A stretch of DNA of 64,000 nt from Candidatus Saccharimonadota bacterium (GCA_025928155.1 JAICKC010000002.1:1-64000); one strand, 5' to 3'; shown: positions 8,971 to 18,295, counted from the first letter of the stretch. Notes: generated from the letters alone by a model not told the origin. Translations and numbers: made by a program.

Positions 8971-9746
8971 AGTAGTTCGAGATTTGGGTGAATCTCAGTG
9001 GGCATACTAGTACTTCCAAGTCTCTGCAGAAGATTGGCCAACCGCGTAGGTCCAGAATCACTTGGCTGAAATAATACGTTCATATCATCATCGAACACAG
9101 TGCTTGCCTCGCGCGCAACAGGCCCTTGCACAAAGAAGGTGAGCGCCCCACATTGGTCACGCAGACGATGAAGATCATTTAGCCTCATGATGGCAATATC
9201 ACCACGGGCGTAGGTTTTGATTTGCTTCCTTTGAAGGTCAGCTGCACTTGGCTGCCAAAATGATACAGAAGGGCTGCCATATCCTGCAGGGGGAGTGGGA
9301 CCTGGCGTAAGTAGCGCATCCTCGGATGCCTGTAGGCGCTCTTCCGTATATCCGTGGTCAAGCAACATCATTGTTACGAACCATTCGTAACGGTGGTTAT
9401 GCCATTGCTGGACATACTGCCGCATGCGGCTGTGCACTTCAGGTGAACATGAAGCGGTGCCGGCGTAATCTGTTGCCGCTCCATGCAGACTATAATCATG
9501 GAGCCTTTCAACGGGTTCGTTCGTGTTAGTGGCAAGACCAAGCGCCCACACTACGTGCGTAGGCTTCGCCGCCGTCCGTCCAAGCAGCCTGGCTCTTAAC
9601 TCGGGAGTAGCCGTAACTAATCTTTGCTCTGAAGCATCCCGCAATCGCTCTGGACCTGCATCATGAAGTACATTAGCCACCCGATCGGGAGTGCCTGCTC
9701 GGAGTATCTCCCTATGAAGCTCACCGTACGTATGAGGTTTTACCAT
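8967..9746 (-). CDS. Hypothetical protein, helical
   Basis: I do not recognise this 259-residue protein. It is soluble, mostly helical and rich in Arg and His, with no signal peptide. The C-terminal part contains VSFWQPSAADLQRKQIKTYARGD and DDDMNVLFQPSDSGPTRLANLL. The frame reaches 9800, but TATAAT lies exactly 6 nt before the ATG at 9746, so I place the start there. It overlaps the end of the preceding convergent gene by 4 nt. Confidence 0.6.
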   Translation of the reverse strand: MVKPHTYGELHREILRAGTPDRVANVLHDAGPERLRDASEQRLVTATPELRARLLGRTAAKPTHVVWALGLATNTNEPVERLHDYSLHGAATDYAGTASCSPEVHSRMRQYVQQWHNHRYEWFVTMMLLDHGYTEERLQASEDALLTPGPTPPAGYGSPSVSFWQPSAADLQRKQIKTYARGDIAIMRLNDLHRLRDQCGALTFFVQGPVAREASTVFDDDMNVLFQPSDSGPTRLANLLQRLGSTSMPTEIHPNLELL

Positions 9747-9752
9747 TTCTAT

Positions 9753-9758
9753 ATTATA
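9753..9758 (-). promoter_or_regulatory. -10 hexamer TATAAT, leaderless start
   Basis: TATAAT on the minus strand lies 6 nt before the ATG at 9746, placing the transcript start at or next to the A of the start codon. No ribosome site could fit. Confidence 0.6.
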
Positions 9759-9879
9759 GAATGCTACCTCTACCTTGAGTAACGCCACTCTGCAGGCCAC
9801 ATTTCCCCCTAGTACTGACTGTGCTGGGCGCTAGCGGCTAGTAAAAAGCTCGAAGCGGATTACCGCTCTCCGGATACTC

Positions 9880-9913
9880 TTGACACTGCTATACTCCACA
9901 ATGTAGAGTATAG
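9880..9913 (+). promoter_or_regulatory. Promoter and PadR operator of the DUF1700/DUF4097 operon
   Basis: TTGACA (9880-9885) is followed by an inverted repeat CTATACTC-N9-GAGTATAG (9889-9913) that ends 3 nt before the padR ATG. The half-site CTATAC is shared with the operator of the other padR at 7975-7995. A TAGAGT at 9904-9909 would serve as -10 with an 18-nt spacer and give a leaderless message. Confidence 0.65.
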
Positions 9914-9916
9914 AAT

Positions 9917-10228
9917 ATGGACACCCAACTAAAAAAAGGCCTCCTGGATATCAGCGTCCTGAAAGTCCTGAGCCTTGCCGATTCATACGGCTACAAGATA
10001 CTTAGCGACTTATCACAATACGTCGACGTATCCGAATCCGCCCTCTATGCCATTTTGAAGCGTCTGGAACAGCAAGCACTCGTTTCAACTTACAAAGAAG
10101 AGCACGACAGCCGCCTACGCAAGTACTACCACATCACCGAGGCGGGCATGGTGAAGCTGCAAGAATTTCGTCCTGAATTTACCAAGATAGAACGCATTAT
10201 TCAGTTTGTACTAAAGGAGGACAACTAG
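9917..10228 (+). CDS. PadR family regulator (short form)
   Basis: This 103-residue protein is the compact PadR type with only the winged helix and one C-terminal helix: QLKKGLLDISVLKVLSLADSYGYKI, then SALYAILKRLEQQALV and the wing RKYYHITEAG. In Firmicutes and Actinobacteria such genes precede DUF1700 and DUF4097 genes, as here. It probably represses this operon through the inverted repeat next to its start. Two bases separate it from the next gene. Confidence 0.9.
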   Translation: MDTQLKKGLLDISVLKVLSLADSYGYKILSDLSQYVDVSESALYAILKRLEQQALVSTYKEEHDSRLRKYYHITEAGMVKLQEFRPEFTKIERIIQFVLKEDN

Positions 10229-10230
10229 AT

Positions 10231-10842
10231 ATGAGCGCCAAACAAAAGTTCCTAGATGAGCTGCGGGCCAGCTTGCGCAAATACCCAAGCGGCGCGGTTG
10301 ACGACTACATAGATTATTACGATGAGCTTATTTCCGAGCGGATCGCCAGTGGCGAGACAGAGGTAAGCGTTTTACAGCAGATAGGAGCTCCTAAAGACCT
10401 CGCCGTCAGTTTTAAAAAAGATAACGCCATCGACCGGGCGATCAAAAGGCCGACAGTATCCAACGGCCTCAAAGCACTTATTGCAGTCCTCAGTGTCCTG
10501 TCGCTTCCCTTCCTCATTCCTGTACTGGCTATACTCATTGCTCTGCTGATAGCGGGTGTAGCTCTGTTTGTTGCCGGGCTGGCAGCACTGACACTCGGCG
10601 CCGTAGCTGCGGTGCTGAGCGTAGCGGATATGGCCTCGATCGTATTCGCAGGCGATGCGCCGGTATACCTGCTCTTCTTGGTCACCGGCCTGGCCCTGGT
10701 CGCGATATTCTTAGCCTTCGAGCTAATGCGAGCCCTGTTCGCCTTAAGCAGATGGATCACCCGTTCATTGATACGGAAGCTCAAAATCCGCCACCACAAA
10801 AGGAAGCAACAAGCCCAAGACGTAAACCCGGAGGAACAATAA
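10231..10842 (+). CDS. DUF1700 (HAAS) membrane protein
   Basis: The 203 residues have an N-terminal soluble HAAS domain (KQKFLDELRASLRKYPSGAVDDYIDYYDELI, about 1-75). Two long hydrophobic regions follow (about 80-130 and 140-170), then a very basic C-terminus (KLKIRHHKRKQQ). AAAGGAGG lies 13 nt before the ATG and overlaps the end of padR. In known operons DUF1700 proteins act with a DUF4097 partner at the membrane in envelope-stress-type responses, and the mechanism is not settled. Confidence 0.85.
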   Translation: MSAKQKFLDELRASLRKYPSGAVDDYIDYYDELISERIASGETEVSVLQQIGAPKDLAVSFKKDNAIDRAIKRPTVSNGLKALIAVLSVLSLPFLIPVLAILIALLIAGVALFVAGLAALTLGAVAAVLSVADMASIVFAGDAPVYLLFLVTGLALVAIFLAFELMRALFALSRWITRSLIRKLKIRHHKRKQQAQDVNPEEQ

Positions 10843-10843
10843 G

Positions 10844-11818
10844 ATGAAGAAGGTATCGCTCTTTGCCATCGCCACTGGCATTGTACTAATCATTATCGCC
10901 CTCGTTTGGAGCGGCTTCAGCTGGCACCGTATCCATGACGACGTCCAGCGCATAGGCCGTGAGGACTACACGAACAAACAGGCTACCTTCGAGAGCAGCT
11001 CGATACAAAACATCAAAGTTAATGTCGACGATGTCAGCGTAACCATTAAAACGCGGGCAGACGCCAACCACGTTACCGTTACGTACTCCCAGAGCAAGAC
11101 AGACAAGTTTAAGGTAACTGGTTCGAACGGCACCGTTTCGGTATCTCGCGCAGACACTGCAGCGCATAGTAGAGATGGTCTGTGTATCTTCCGATGCGTG
11201 GGGAACCCTGATCCGATTACCATCTATGTCCCGGCACAGTCCGTCTACGGCTACGACCTTACCGCTAACGATGCGCCAGTTGCGTTCAATACTACCGACA
11301 TACTGCAGACACGCACAGTCCACGTAGTATCCAGTGATAGCAGTGTGCAGCTGCAAAACCTATCCACAGATGGCCCGCTCAGCCTGACCAGCTCCAATGG
11401 CAGCATACGACTCCAGAGCGTAAAGGCCAGTGGCACGATTGGTCTTATAAGCTCCGATGCCAGTAACGTGCTGCTCCACGTCCAGGCACCGAGTATTACC
11501 TCAAGGACTGACAATGGCAGCGCCACATTAGACAGTGTGACTACACAGAACCTGACCGTGAATACGAGCGACGCATCTATCGTGCTTAACCGCTTAGTCG
11601 CTACACATATCAGCCTGACGAGTGACAACGGGGGCATCAGCGGTACAATTGCGGGCTCAAAAGATGACTATGACAGCAAGATCAGCAGTGACAACGGGGG
11701 CATCTGGGTCGACGGCGTTGCGTACAATGGGGCGTACTTCTCAAACGGAGGCAAGCCCGCCAAAAGTTTGATCGTTAAGGCCTCCGACGCGTCAGTAACA
11801 ATCACGTTCGTAAAATAA
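10844..11818 (+). CDS. DUF4097 family surface protein
   Basis: A membrane helix at residues 5-25 anchors a 300-residue outward domain. This is a run of short beta strands with alternating Asn-Gly and Ser-Asp turns (LTSSNGSIRLQSV, ISSDASNVLLHV, RTDNGSATLDSV, NTSDASIVLNRL, SDNGGISGTI), the right-handed beta-solenoid pattern of DUF4097. Two Cys (LCIFRCVG) may form a disulfide. It follows DUF1700 after one base and is the last gene before a terminator. Confidence 0.85.
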   Translation: MKKVSLFAIATGIVLIIIALVWSGFSWHRIHDDVQRIGREDYTNKQATFESSSIQNIKVNVDDVSVTIKTRADANHVTVTYSQSKTDKFKVTGSNGTVSVSRADTAAHSRDGLCIFRCVGNPDPITIYVPAQSVYGYDLTANDAPVAFNTTDILQTRTVHVVSSDSSVQLQNLSTDGPLSLTSSNGSIRLQSVKASGTIGLISSDASNVLLHVQAPSITSRTDNGSATLDSVTTQNLTVNTSDASIVLNRLVATHISLTSDNGGISGTIAGSKDDYDSKISSDNGGIWVDGVAYNGAYFSNGGKPAKSLIVKASDASVTITFVK

Positions 11819-11830
11819 ACGCATCCGCAC

Positions 11831-11859
11831 AGAAAAAGCCGGTATAGCTGGCCTTTTCT
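11831..11859 (+). terminator. Hairpin after the DUF4097 operon
   Basis: AGAAAA(A)GCC pairs with GGC(C)TTTTCT 12 nt after the stop codon. It is a modest intrinsic terminator. From 11860 to 12090 I see only an untranslated stretch and the RBS of the next gene. Confidence 0.55.
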
Positions 11860-12090
11860 GAAATCCGGTTAGTTATACGTCTGGAGGACGAGGTGTGGAC
11901 AGCGGTGATCGGTGACGCTGTCGTTGTAATTTTATTCTCGATCTTACTCTTGAATAGTGCCACTATCGAAATATTTGCATTGCGGAGTAAAAAGCGGTGC
12001 TATATTATCTTAGAGGTAGCTGGTGGAGCGTAAAGCCATCGATTATCAGTGCGACTGCCATATCAGAATAATTCGTAACGGAGATGCCCT

Positions 12091-14856
12091 ATGCTGCAAA
12101 AACTACGCGCTAAAGCCGTAAGACCTAAATTCCTAATGTTCACACCCGTACTCTTGCTGGCGGTGTTCATTGCACCGTCGCTCGCGCAAACCGCCTCCGG
12201 CCTTGCCGTTTCAGACAACTTTAACCGCGCAAACGGTGGTCTAGGCAGTAACTGGACGACAGTAGCCGGGACGACTGCGCCGAAAATTGTCAGTAAAGTC
12301 GTACAGGTCGGAACGGCCAACAAGCTCAACAGCGCTTACTGGAGTGCTAATTCGTTCAGCAGCGACCAGTACGCGCAGGCCACGCTGCCCGCTAGCTCGG
12401 GCAGCGCATATGGTCCAGGTATTGCCGTGCGCCTCAGCAGCTCAAGGGGTTATATTTTGTGGTACGGCAACTCGTCAAATGTCGTTTCCTTATGGCGCAT
12501 GGACAGTGCGAGCAGCTGGACCGAGCTTGCACAGAGCAGCAATCTAACGCTGCACCCTACTACTGACGTATGGAAAATTCAAGTAGTCGGCTCGACGCTA
12601 ACCGGGTATCAAAATGGTACGCAGGTCGTACAGACCACCGACACCCACTATACGACCGGAGCTCCCGGCGTGTGGCTCTATTACTCGGCGAACAAGATCG
12701 CTAACTGGTCTGGCGGTGATGTAACCACGGCGCCGACCTATTCCGTCGGCGGTACCATTGCCGGTCTTTCCGGCACGGTGGTGTTACAAAACAATGCCGG
12801 CGACAATTTGAGTGTTGCTGCTAACGGCTCGTTTGCCTTCAACACCAAGCTGGCGTCAGGCTCTCCTTACAACGTTACCGTCCAAACAAACCCTGCAAAT
12901 CAAACGTGTACTGTTTCAAACGGTACCGGCACGGTAGGTTCAGCCGATGTTACTACTCCGACGGTGAGCTGCACGACGAACATAGCGCAGACCTATTCGG
13001 TGGGCGGTAGCATAACGGGGCTCTCGGGTACGGTAGGCTTGCAAGATAACGGTGGTGACAATCTGAGCGTAAACACAAATGGGGCGTTTACTTTTGCCAC
13101 ACAACTGAGCAGCGGTGGCGCCTACAATGTCACTGTGCAAACCAACCCGACGGGGCAGACTTGTACCGTAAGTAACGGTAGCGGTACCATCGGTTCTGCT
13201 AACATTACGAACATTGCGGTAGCATGCACTACTAACACAAGCGGTTCGGCGAGCGATGATTTCAATCGGGCAGACGGTGCGCTTGGCGGCGGCTGGACTG
13301 ATACGAGTGACGGCGGTATGGTAATTGCTTCGCAAGTAGCAGCCGGCGCAAGCGCCGGTCAGACCGGTGATATCCGCACCGGCGAAACCTACAATAGTGA
13401 TCAGTACTCGCAGGTTCAGACGACTGCCACGCAGCTAACGGACAGCCAGTGGATAGGTGTATCCGTGCGCTCTCAAAACAGCGGACTAAACAATTACACC
13501 GGTTTGTATTTTTGGAACAACGGCAGCCCAGAGCTTATGCTGTTCAAGCGTACTTCCGGTAACTGGTCACAACTCGGCTCAGCGTACAACAGCGGCGCGT
13601 TGCCCGCCGGCACTACACTCGAGCTGACCGCTACTGGCTCCACCATAACCTTACTAGAGAACGGCACGTCGGTCATTACAGCAACCGACGGCAGCTTTAC
13701 AGGCGGCAACCCGGGCATTATGGCCTTCGGTACTGCTCAAGCCGATAATTGGTCGGGCGGCAACATGGCGAGTGGCTCAACCTACAGTATCGGTGGTTCG
13801 GTCACTGGTCTTTCCGGCACAGTCGTTCTACAGAATAACGCGACTGACACGCTGAACGTCAGCGGTAATGGCGGCTTCACGTTCACTTCGCCGCTGCCGA
13901 CCGGCTCGTCATATAACGTGAACGTAGTAACCAACCCGACTGGCCAGACTTGTACCGTAGTGAACGGTGCGGGTACGGTTGGTTCCGCGAACGTTACGAA
14001 CGTAGCTGTCACCTGTACGGGTTCTGGCGGTACCAATGGCATGCAAGTGACATTCCAGAGCACGACCAGCGGCGTCGACACTTATGGTGAAGTTGCTGCC
14101 GACAACGGTCATGGCAACCAGACCATCCGTGTCCTGAAGCCAACCAATCCCGCGGCAGGCGTAGCACACAACTTCGTCATTACTCTGCCCGTGGTTCCAG
14201 GGAGTGACAATACTGCATACGGCGACGGTCTGGACACGATGCAATCCTTGAACGCGCAAAATCAGTATAATCTCACGGTTGTCGAGCCGTCCTTCGGTAT
14301 CGACCCGTGGTACGCGGATAACCCGAACGACCTAGCCTCCCAGGAAGAAACCTTCATGACAACGCAGCTTGTGCCGTGGATCAAACAGAATCTAGCCACG
14401 ACAGGCACTGAGCAAACATGGATCATCGGTTTCTCGAAGTCTGGCATTGGTGGCCAGGATCTCATATTGAAGCACCCTGACCTATTTACGCTGGCCGCGT
14501 CGTGGGACTTCCCGGCCATGATGAGCGACTACGACGGCACCGACCCGGACTATGGCACTGTTGGCGGTAACTCAGCCCTGTCATATGGCACAAGCGCCAA
14601 CTTCAAGAGCAACTATTGGCTCTCGGCAAGCTTCTTGAACGCACACAAGACGCCATTCGTGGCGCAGAACCGCATCTGGATCGGTGGCTACCAGGCATTC
14701 CAGCAGGACATGACGGATTACGATGCACTGCTAACGTCCCAAGGCATTCTGCACTCCACGGAAACGCCGACTGTAATGACGCATAGCTGGACGAGCGGCT
14801 GGGTTCCGCTCGCACTGACGGCGCTCTACCAGGATAGTCTCAACCTCGGTAACTAA
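12091..14856 (+). CDS. Secreted multidomain esterase-like protein
   Basis: A signal peptide (cut after SLA, about residue 31) is followed by a LamG-like sandwich (DNFNRANGGLGSNW, about 40-210), two copies of a 75-residue beta module (about 216-375), a second LamG-like domain (DDFNRADGALGGGW, about 388-558), and a third copy of the module (about 563-640). A C-terminal alpha/beta hydrolase (650-921) has GFSKSGIGG as nucleophile elbow (Ser) and MTHSW near the end as the probable His. It resembles PHB-depolymerase and feruloyl-esterase folds. It likely binds and cleaves an extracellular polymer, and the substrate is unknown. Confidence 0.75.
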   Translation: MLQKLRAKAVRPKFLMFTPVLLLAVFIAPSLAQTASGLAVSDNFNRANGGLGSNWTTVAGTTAPKIVSKVVQVGTANKLNSAYWSANSFSSDQYAQATLPASSGSAYGPGIAVRLSSSRGYILWYGNSSNVVSLWRMDSASSWTELAQSSNLTLHPTTDVWKIQVVGSTLTGYQNGTQVVQTTDTHYTTGAPGVWLYYSANKIANWSGGDVTTAPTYSVGGTIAGLSGTVVLQNNAGDNLSVAANGSFAFNTKLASGSPYNVTVQTNPANQTCTVSNGTGTVGSADVTTPTVSCTTNIAQTYSVGGSITGLSGTVGLQDNGGDNLSVNTNGAFTFATQLSSGGAYNVTVQTNPTGQTCTVSNGSGTIGSANITNIAVACTTNTSGSASDDFNRADGALGGGWTDTSDGGMVIASQVAAGASAGQTGDIRTGETYNSDQYSQVQTTATQLTDSQWIGVSVRSQNSGLNNYTGLYFWNNGSPELMLFKRTSGNWSQLGSAYNSGALPAGTTLELTATGSTITLLENGTSVITATDGSFTGGNPGIMAFGTAQADNWSGGNMASGSTYSIGGSVTGLSGTVVLQNNATDTLNVSGNGGFTFTSPLPTGSSYNVNVVTNPTGQTCTVVNGAGTVGSANVTNVAVTCTGSGGTNGMQVTFQSTTSGVDTYGEVAADNGHGNQTIRVLKPTNPAAGVAHNFVITLPVVPGSDNTAYGDGLDTMQSLNAQNQYNLTVVEPSFGIDPWYADNPNDLASQEETFMTTQLVPWIKQNLATTGTEQTWIIGFSKSGIGGQDLILKHPDLFTLAASWDFPAMMSDYDGTDPDYGTVGGNSALSYGTSANFKSNYWLSASFLNAHKTPFVAQNRIWIGGYQAFQQDMTDYDALLTSQGILHSTETPTVMTHSWTSGWVPLALTALYQDSLNLGN
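12736..14022 (+). repeat. Three intragenic copies of a 75-80-residue beta module
   Basis: Copies lie at about 12736-12978, 12994-13233 and 13780-14022. Each reads YSxGGxxxGLSGTVxLQxN...L, a Pro-poor core, then NPxxQTCTVxNGxGTVGSA and a Cys near the end. Two conserved Cys per copy suggest a disulfide. The copies are similar at the base level, so recombination could change their number. Confidence 0.8.
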
Positions 14857-14862
14857 AGGGCG

Positions 14863-14901
14863 GCGGCCATTCTAGACAGCTTACTCAACTAGAATGGCCG
14901 C
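14863..14901. terminator. Bidirectional terminator, 13-bp perfect stem
   Basis: GCGGCCATTCTAG (14863-14875) pairs perfectly with CTAGAATGGCCGC (14889-14901) between two convergent genes. Neither side has a strong T-run. Confidence 0.65.
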
Positions 14902-14952
14902 GCTTCGGGACTACCCCTCACTAAGCACTCTACCACGTGGCATACGGCCTGA

Positions 14953-16461
14953 CTAACCAGCCGGTGGGACAACCATGGGAGGCGGCGCCGGAGTCATCGG
15001 TTCGCTCGGAGTAGAGGGGGCTGTCACAGCGGGCGGATATGTATACTCCCGAGGCAGCCAAAGGGCGTATGGGGTTCCCGCGCAGTTTGCCGCATTTTTA
15101 CATACCAAACTATCGTGCGCTGTGTAGGCATAAAACACCGTCGATTTATCGTCTAGATCCTGGCCGCTCACATTTTCGGGCATTTGGCCAATGGGGTAGC
15201 CGGTATAGTACACTAGCGGTATATTTTGCGCATATACTGTGTACGCGGCCGCGGCGAACTGACCGGTTGCCATATGGTCGCTATGGTCTAGATGCGCCGT
15301 GATTTCGTTAGATGGCGTCTGCGTGTCAATTTCATCCGGGTGATAGTACTGCATGAGACTTACCATGAGGTTTGTCAGCTCATTCTTTGTATAGTTGGAC
15401 TGTCCGTCAACTGAAGTCATTTTGCCAGTGATGCCGCTCGCAAGCTGCGCCAGGCTCTCGTAGTGGGTTCTTGCGAACCCGCCGCCAGACACGTTTCCGT
15501 CGGGCAAGCGCACAAAAACAAGTGTGACGCTGGGGTTGCCCCGCGGCGACGCCAGCTTGATATATTCTTTGCCGGCCACTGACACATAGCGCTCAATCCA
15601 TAGGGAAGGGCCACGACCTATCATAGCGTCATATGCGGCCTCAGCCCCTTTCTCACGCCCGAGCCAGTAGCTGCTACTTCGGCCGCCGTCTCCCGCCGTC
15701 AGGTACACGGTCCTCAGGCACTTGCCGCCGCGCAATTCGTGCAAGTGGTCAGGGTTCATGAACAGCAGATCGTCATCCTGGTGAGCTACAAAGCTCAAAA
15801 CCGCCTTACCCGCACAAATGGATGGTGGCAGCGATGCGAGTGTTGCGGGAACGACTGTTGCTGGCGCCTGCGGCGATGACACTGGCTTTAAAGGACCAGA
15901 CAATCCTGGGCCATTATCATAAAACAACAGCACTTCTTTTGGGTGCGTGAGACTACCCGTAAGGGTGGCGCTCGAATTCGGCCGACCATAAGCCTGGACG
16001 ATCTGTGCAAGCGTGCACTGGCGTGGCCCGGTGCTGTTATTAATATCTAGTAAGACGGCAATACTGTGCTTTTGCAGCTGCTTCACAACAGCATCGTTGG
16101 CAGACGGGCACCCATTAAGCGCGAAAGTTCGCCGCTCGCGACCAAGAGTCGGATGCAATACATTAAGCATACTTTGGCTACTGACCAGCGTGCTTGTCGG
16201 GTGTTGGGACAGGAGGTCAGCGACAGTATACATCGAATGTACATACATAGCTCGTATGGGTTTATGGCGGTCAGCGTCGATATGAAATATAAGCGCCGAT
16301 CCAACCGCTGCCAGCCCCACCACTACGACAGAACCAGCCGCAATAAGTCGCGTCCGTTTCGGCAGTCTGAGCCACCAATCGTTCCACTGCCTTTTAGCGC
16401 TCCGTTTTTTCGACGAGCGGTGGCCAGGTTTGGTTGTTTTTGATTTAGCTTTCATACCCAC
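14953..16461 (-). CDS. Membrane-anchored PIG-L/LmbE-family deacetylase
   Basis: The 502 residues begin with a very basic tail and one helix (about 38-60). Next comes an unassigned N-terminal domain (65-215) containing DNGPGLSGP. The PIG-L catalytic domain starts at AVLSFVAHQDDDLLFMNPDHL, with AHQDDD as the zinc and base motif, and closes with HLDHSDHMATGQFAAAAY as the second zinc-ligand motif. A Pro-rich tail ends the protein. Known members remove N-acetyl groups from sugars. This one would act outside the cell, and its substrate is unknown. Confidence 0.8.
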   Translation of the reverse strand: MGMKAKSKTTKPGHRSSKKRSAKRQWNDWWLRLPKRTRLIAAGSVVVVGLAAVGSALIFHIDADRHKPIRAMYVHSMYTVADLLSQHPTSTLVSSQSMLNVLHPTLGRERRTFALNGCPSANDAVVKQLQKHSIAVLLDINNSTGPRQCTLAQIVQAYGRPNSSATLTGSLTHPKEVLLFYDNGPGLSGPLKPVSSPQAPATVVPATLASLPPSICAGKAVLSFVAHQDDDLLFMNPDHLHELRGGKCLRTVYLTAGDGGRSSSYWLGREKGAEAAYDAMIGRGPSLWIERYVSVAGKEYIKLASPRGNPSVTLVFVRLPDGNVSGGGFARTHYESLAQLASGITGKMTSVDGQSNYTKNELTNLMVSLMQYYHPDEIDTQTPSNEITAHLDHSDHMATGQFAAAAYTVYAQNIPLVYYTGYPIGQMPENVSGQDLDDKSTVFYAYTAHDSLVCKNAANCAGTPYALWLPREYTYPPAVTAPSTPSEPMTPAPPPMVVPPAG

Positions 16462-16597
16462 TTACACGAGCGTTCGGTGCGCTTTAACTTCCCCACTACC
16501 ATATCATACTGACAGCTAGGGCCATAGATCCCCGCCCCAGGCACGCCATTAGAATTTAAATTCCCTCTACAAAACGGCAAGCCCGGAAACCCTTTGC

Positions 16598-16603
16598 TAT
16601 AGT
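16598..16603 (+). promoter_or_regulatory. -10 hexamer TATAGT, leaderless start
   Basis: TATAGT is followed by exactly 7 nt and then the ATG at 16611. There is no ribosome site. Confidence 0.65.
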
Positions 16604-16610
16604 AAAGCTC

Positions 16611-17129
16611 ATGAAAGAGATAATCGTCATCCGGCACGGCGATAAGAATGGCGACGAGCTAACATCGGAGGGAGTGCAAACCTGCAATGAGCTCGCAGAG
16701 CGCGTGGGCCTGCTTAACTATGCCTACGCCTCTGAGCGGCACCGGGCAGTCCAAACAGCCATACTTGTCAGCAAGCTGCCCGTCAACATAGACACTCGGG
16801 CCAACGTTCCGGCATTCCCGGATAGTGAGCTCGAGCGGCTTGCAGAAACTCAAAAGAATCACCCGCTTGGCATCATTGGAGCCATCTGGGAGAACGCTTC
16901 GCTTATCAATGACGCACGCGAAGCAGGCGTTCGAATGCTTAGCTTAGTCGAAGAAATACTGCGCGGCTTAGCCGACGGTGAACGAGCCTTGATTGTATCG
17001 CATGACGGTACAATGATCGGCCTCGAAAAGATTTTAAAGAAGGAGTCTTTTGACTCTGTCGATCATTCGTTTGGGCCGCTTGAAGGTTTTCGCGTCGACC
17101 AAACCTTACATATCACGCCCTACCCCTGA
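16611..17129 (+). CDS. Histidine phosphatase family protein
   Basis: The 172 residues open with IIVIRHGDKN, where the RHG His is the phospho-acceptor. TSEGVQTCNELAERV, the phosphate-pocket Arg in ASERHRAVQTA and the second catalytic His in LIVSHDGTMIG follow. The usual Glu region is present. It belongs to the phosphoglycerate-mutase-like phosphatases with unknown substrate. The start is fixed by the -10 hexamer 7 nt upstream. Confidence 0.85.
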   Translation: MKEIIVIRHGDKNGDELTSEGVQTCNELAERVGLLNYAYASERHRAVQTAILVSKLPVNIDTRANVPAFPDSELERLAETQKNHPLGIIGAIWENASLINDAREAGVRMLSLVEEILRGLADGERALIVSHDGTMIGLEKILKKESFDSVDHSFGPLEGFRVDQTLHITPYP

Positions 17130-17163
17130 AGCGCGTGGCACGATTTTGTGTTACTGTTGAAGC

Positions 17164-17553
17164 ATGGAAGACAAATCCGCCCCACAACAGATCGATGATA
17201 TCATCAAGAAAACGAACGACTGGCGCGGCGAAAGGCTATCGCAGCTGAGAAGCCTGATCAGAGAAGCAGATCCCGTGGCCATTGAAGAGGTAAAGTGGAA
17301 AAAGCCCTCCAAGCCTGAGGGCGTTCCCGTCTGGTCACACGATGGGATACTATGCGTAGCCGAGACCCTCAAAACCGCCGTCAGGCTGACCTTCCCCAAA
17401 GGCGCTCAGGTGAAAGATCCAAAGAAGATTTTCAATACCCGGCTTGACAGTAAAACGGTACGTGCGATTGACTTCCACGAATCTGATCCCGTAGATACAG
17501 CCGCCCTCAAAGCCCTCATTATTGAAGCCGCCCAGGTGAACGCCACAAAGTAG
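17164..17553 (+). CDS. DUF1801 domain protein
   Basis: This 129-residue protein matches the DUF1801 (YdhG-like) pattern: WRGERLSQLRSLIREADP, EEVKWKKPSKPEGVPVWSHDGILC, then LTFPKGAQVKDP and FNTRLDSKTVRAIDFHE. The fold is small alpha/beta and the function is not established. TACTGT ends 6 nt before the ATG, so it is probably leaderless and separate from the preceding gene. Confidence 0.8.
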   Translation: MEDKSAPQQIDDIIKKTNDWRGERLSQLRSLIREADPVAIEEVKWKKPSKPEGVPVWSHDGILCVAETLKTAVRLTFPKGAQVKDPKKIFNTRLDSKTVRAIDFHESDPVDTAALKALIIEAAQVNATK

Positions 17554-17587
17554 ACTTCACTGAAAAGGCAGATTAAGCGGAAGGACG

Positions 17588-18268
17588 CTACTGCAGCCGT
17601 GGTAGAAGCCCCAGTTCGGCCACTAGTCTGCAGATCCATTCTGGTGCATATTCTGCCGCGTCATGGCAGCCGATAAGATCATCGACATACCCCACCCCCT
17701 CTGCAGTGCCGGGCTGCCGGTAGGCTGCTCCGAACTCATCCTTCCTTCTGCTAATGACAGCGGCTACTCGTGCGCCCCTTGCTGCCAAAATACCCATCCA
17801 CTCGTCGCCAGAAAACGAGACCACTTCAGGAATACGTCCTATGTTGCCACCCCAGTCCAGCGCAGACTCCCGCGTGTCTTTTACGATTTGCCAGTGTGCC
17901 GCAGCGTGAGGACCAACCGCGCTTCGCGCAAAGTGTCGCCCAAGCCGCACCGCTCCGCCAGCAACGAGCCTTTCGCGGCTTGAGGGCATGGGACGATTGA
18001 GTACAATGAGCCCCTCCGGCCGTACCTCCTCTTCAACCATCCTCTTCGTAATCAAGCCACCCATAGAGTGTACGACGGCGAGACCTCCTTCGGCAGCGGT
18101 GGCGGCATGAGGATCGCGGCCCGCTTCACCAAGGGTAAATACACGGATTGGCGCTTCTGGAGCAGCGAAGCCTTGCGCTACAATTGCCGTTCCCAGCGCC
18201 CTTAACGACTTCTCGCTTGTATTAAGGCCACCGTAGACGAAGACGCTCTCTGGTACCTGTATGTTCAT
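17588..18268 (-). CDS. Alpha/beta-hydrolase-like protein
   Basis: In 226 residues the motif VVHSMGG (GxSxG-like, with Ser as likely nucleophile) follows a strand and leads into a helix, as in lipases and esterases. VFVYGGLN near the start could supply the oxyanion hole. The C-terminus has IGCHDAAEYAPEWI with a possible catalytic His. The fold inference is fair and the substrate is unknown. TACATT lies 6 nt before the ATG. Confidence 0.6.
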   Translation of the reverse strand: MNIQVPESVFVYGGLNTSEKSLRALGTAIVAQGFAAPEAPIRVFTLGEAGRDPHAATAAEGGLAVVHSMGGLITKRMVEEEVRPEGLIVLNRPMPSSRERLVAGGAVRLGRHFARSAVGPHAAAHWQIVKDTRESALDWGGNIGRIPEVVSFSGDEWMGILAARGARVAAVISRRKDEFGAAYRQPGTAEGVGYVDDLIGCHDAAEYAPEWICRLVAELGLLPRLQ

Positions 18269-18295
18269 AGACTTAATGTAACGAGCTAAACAGTT

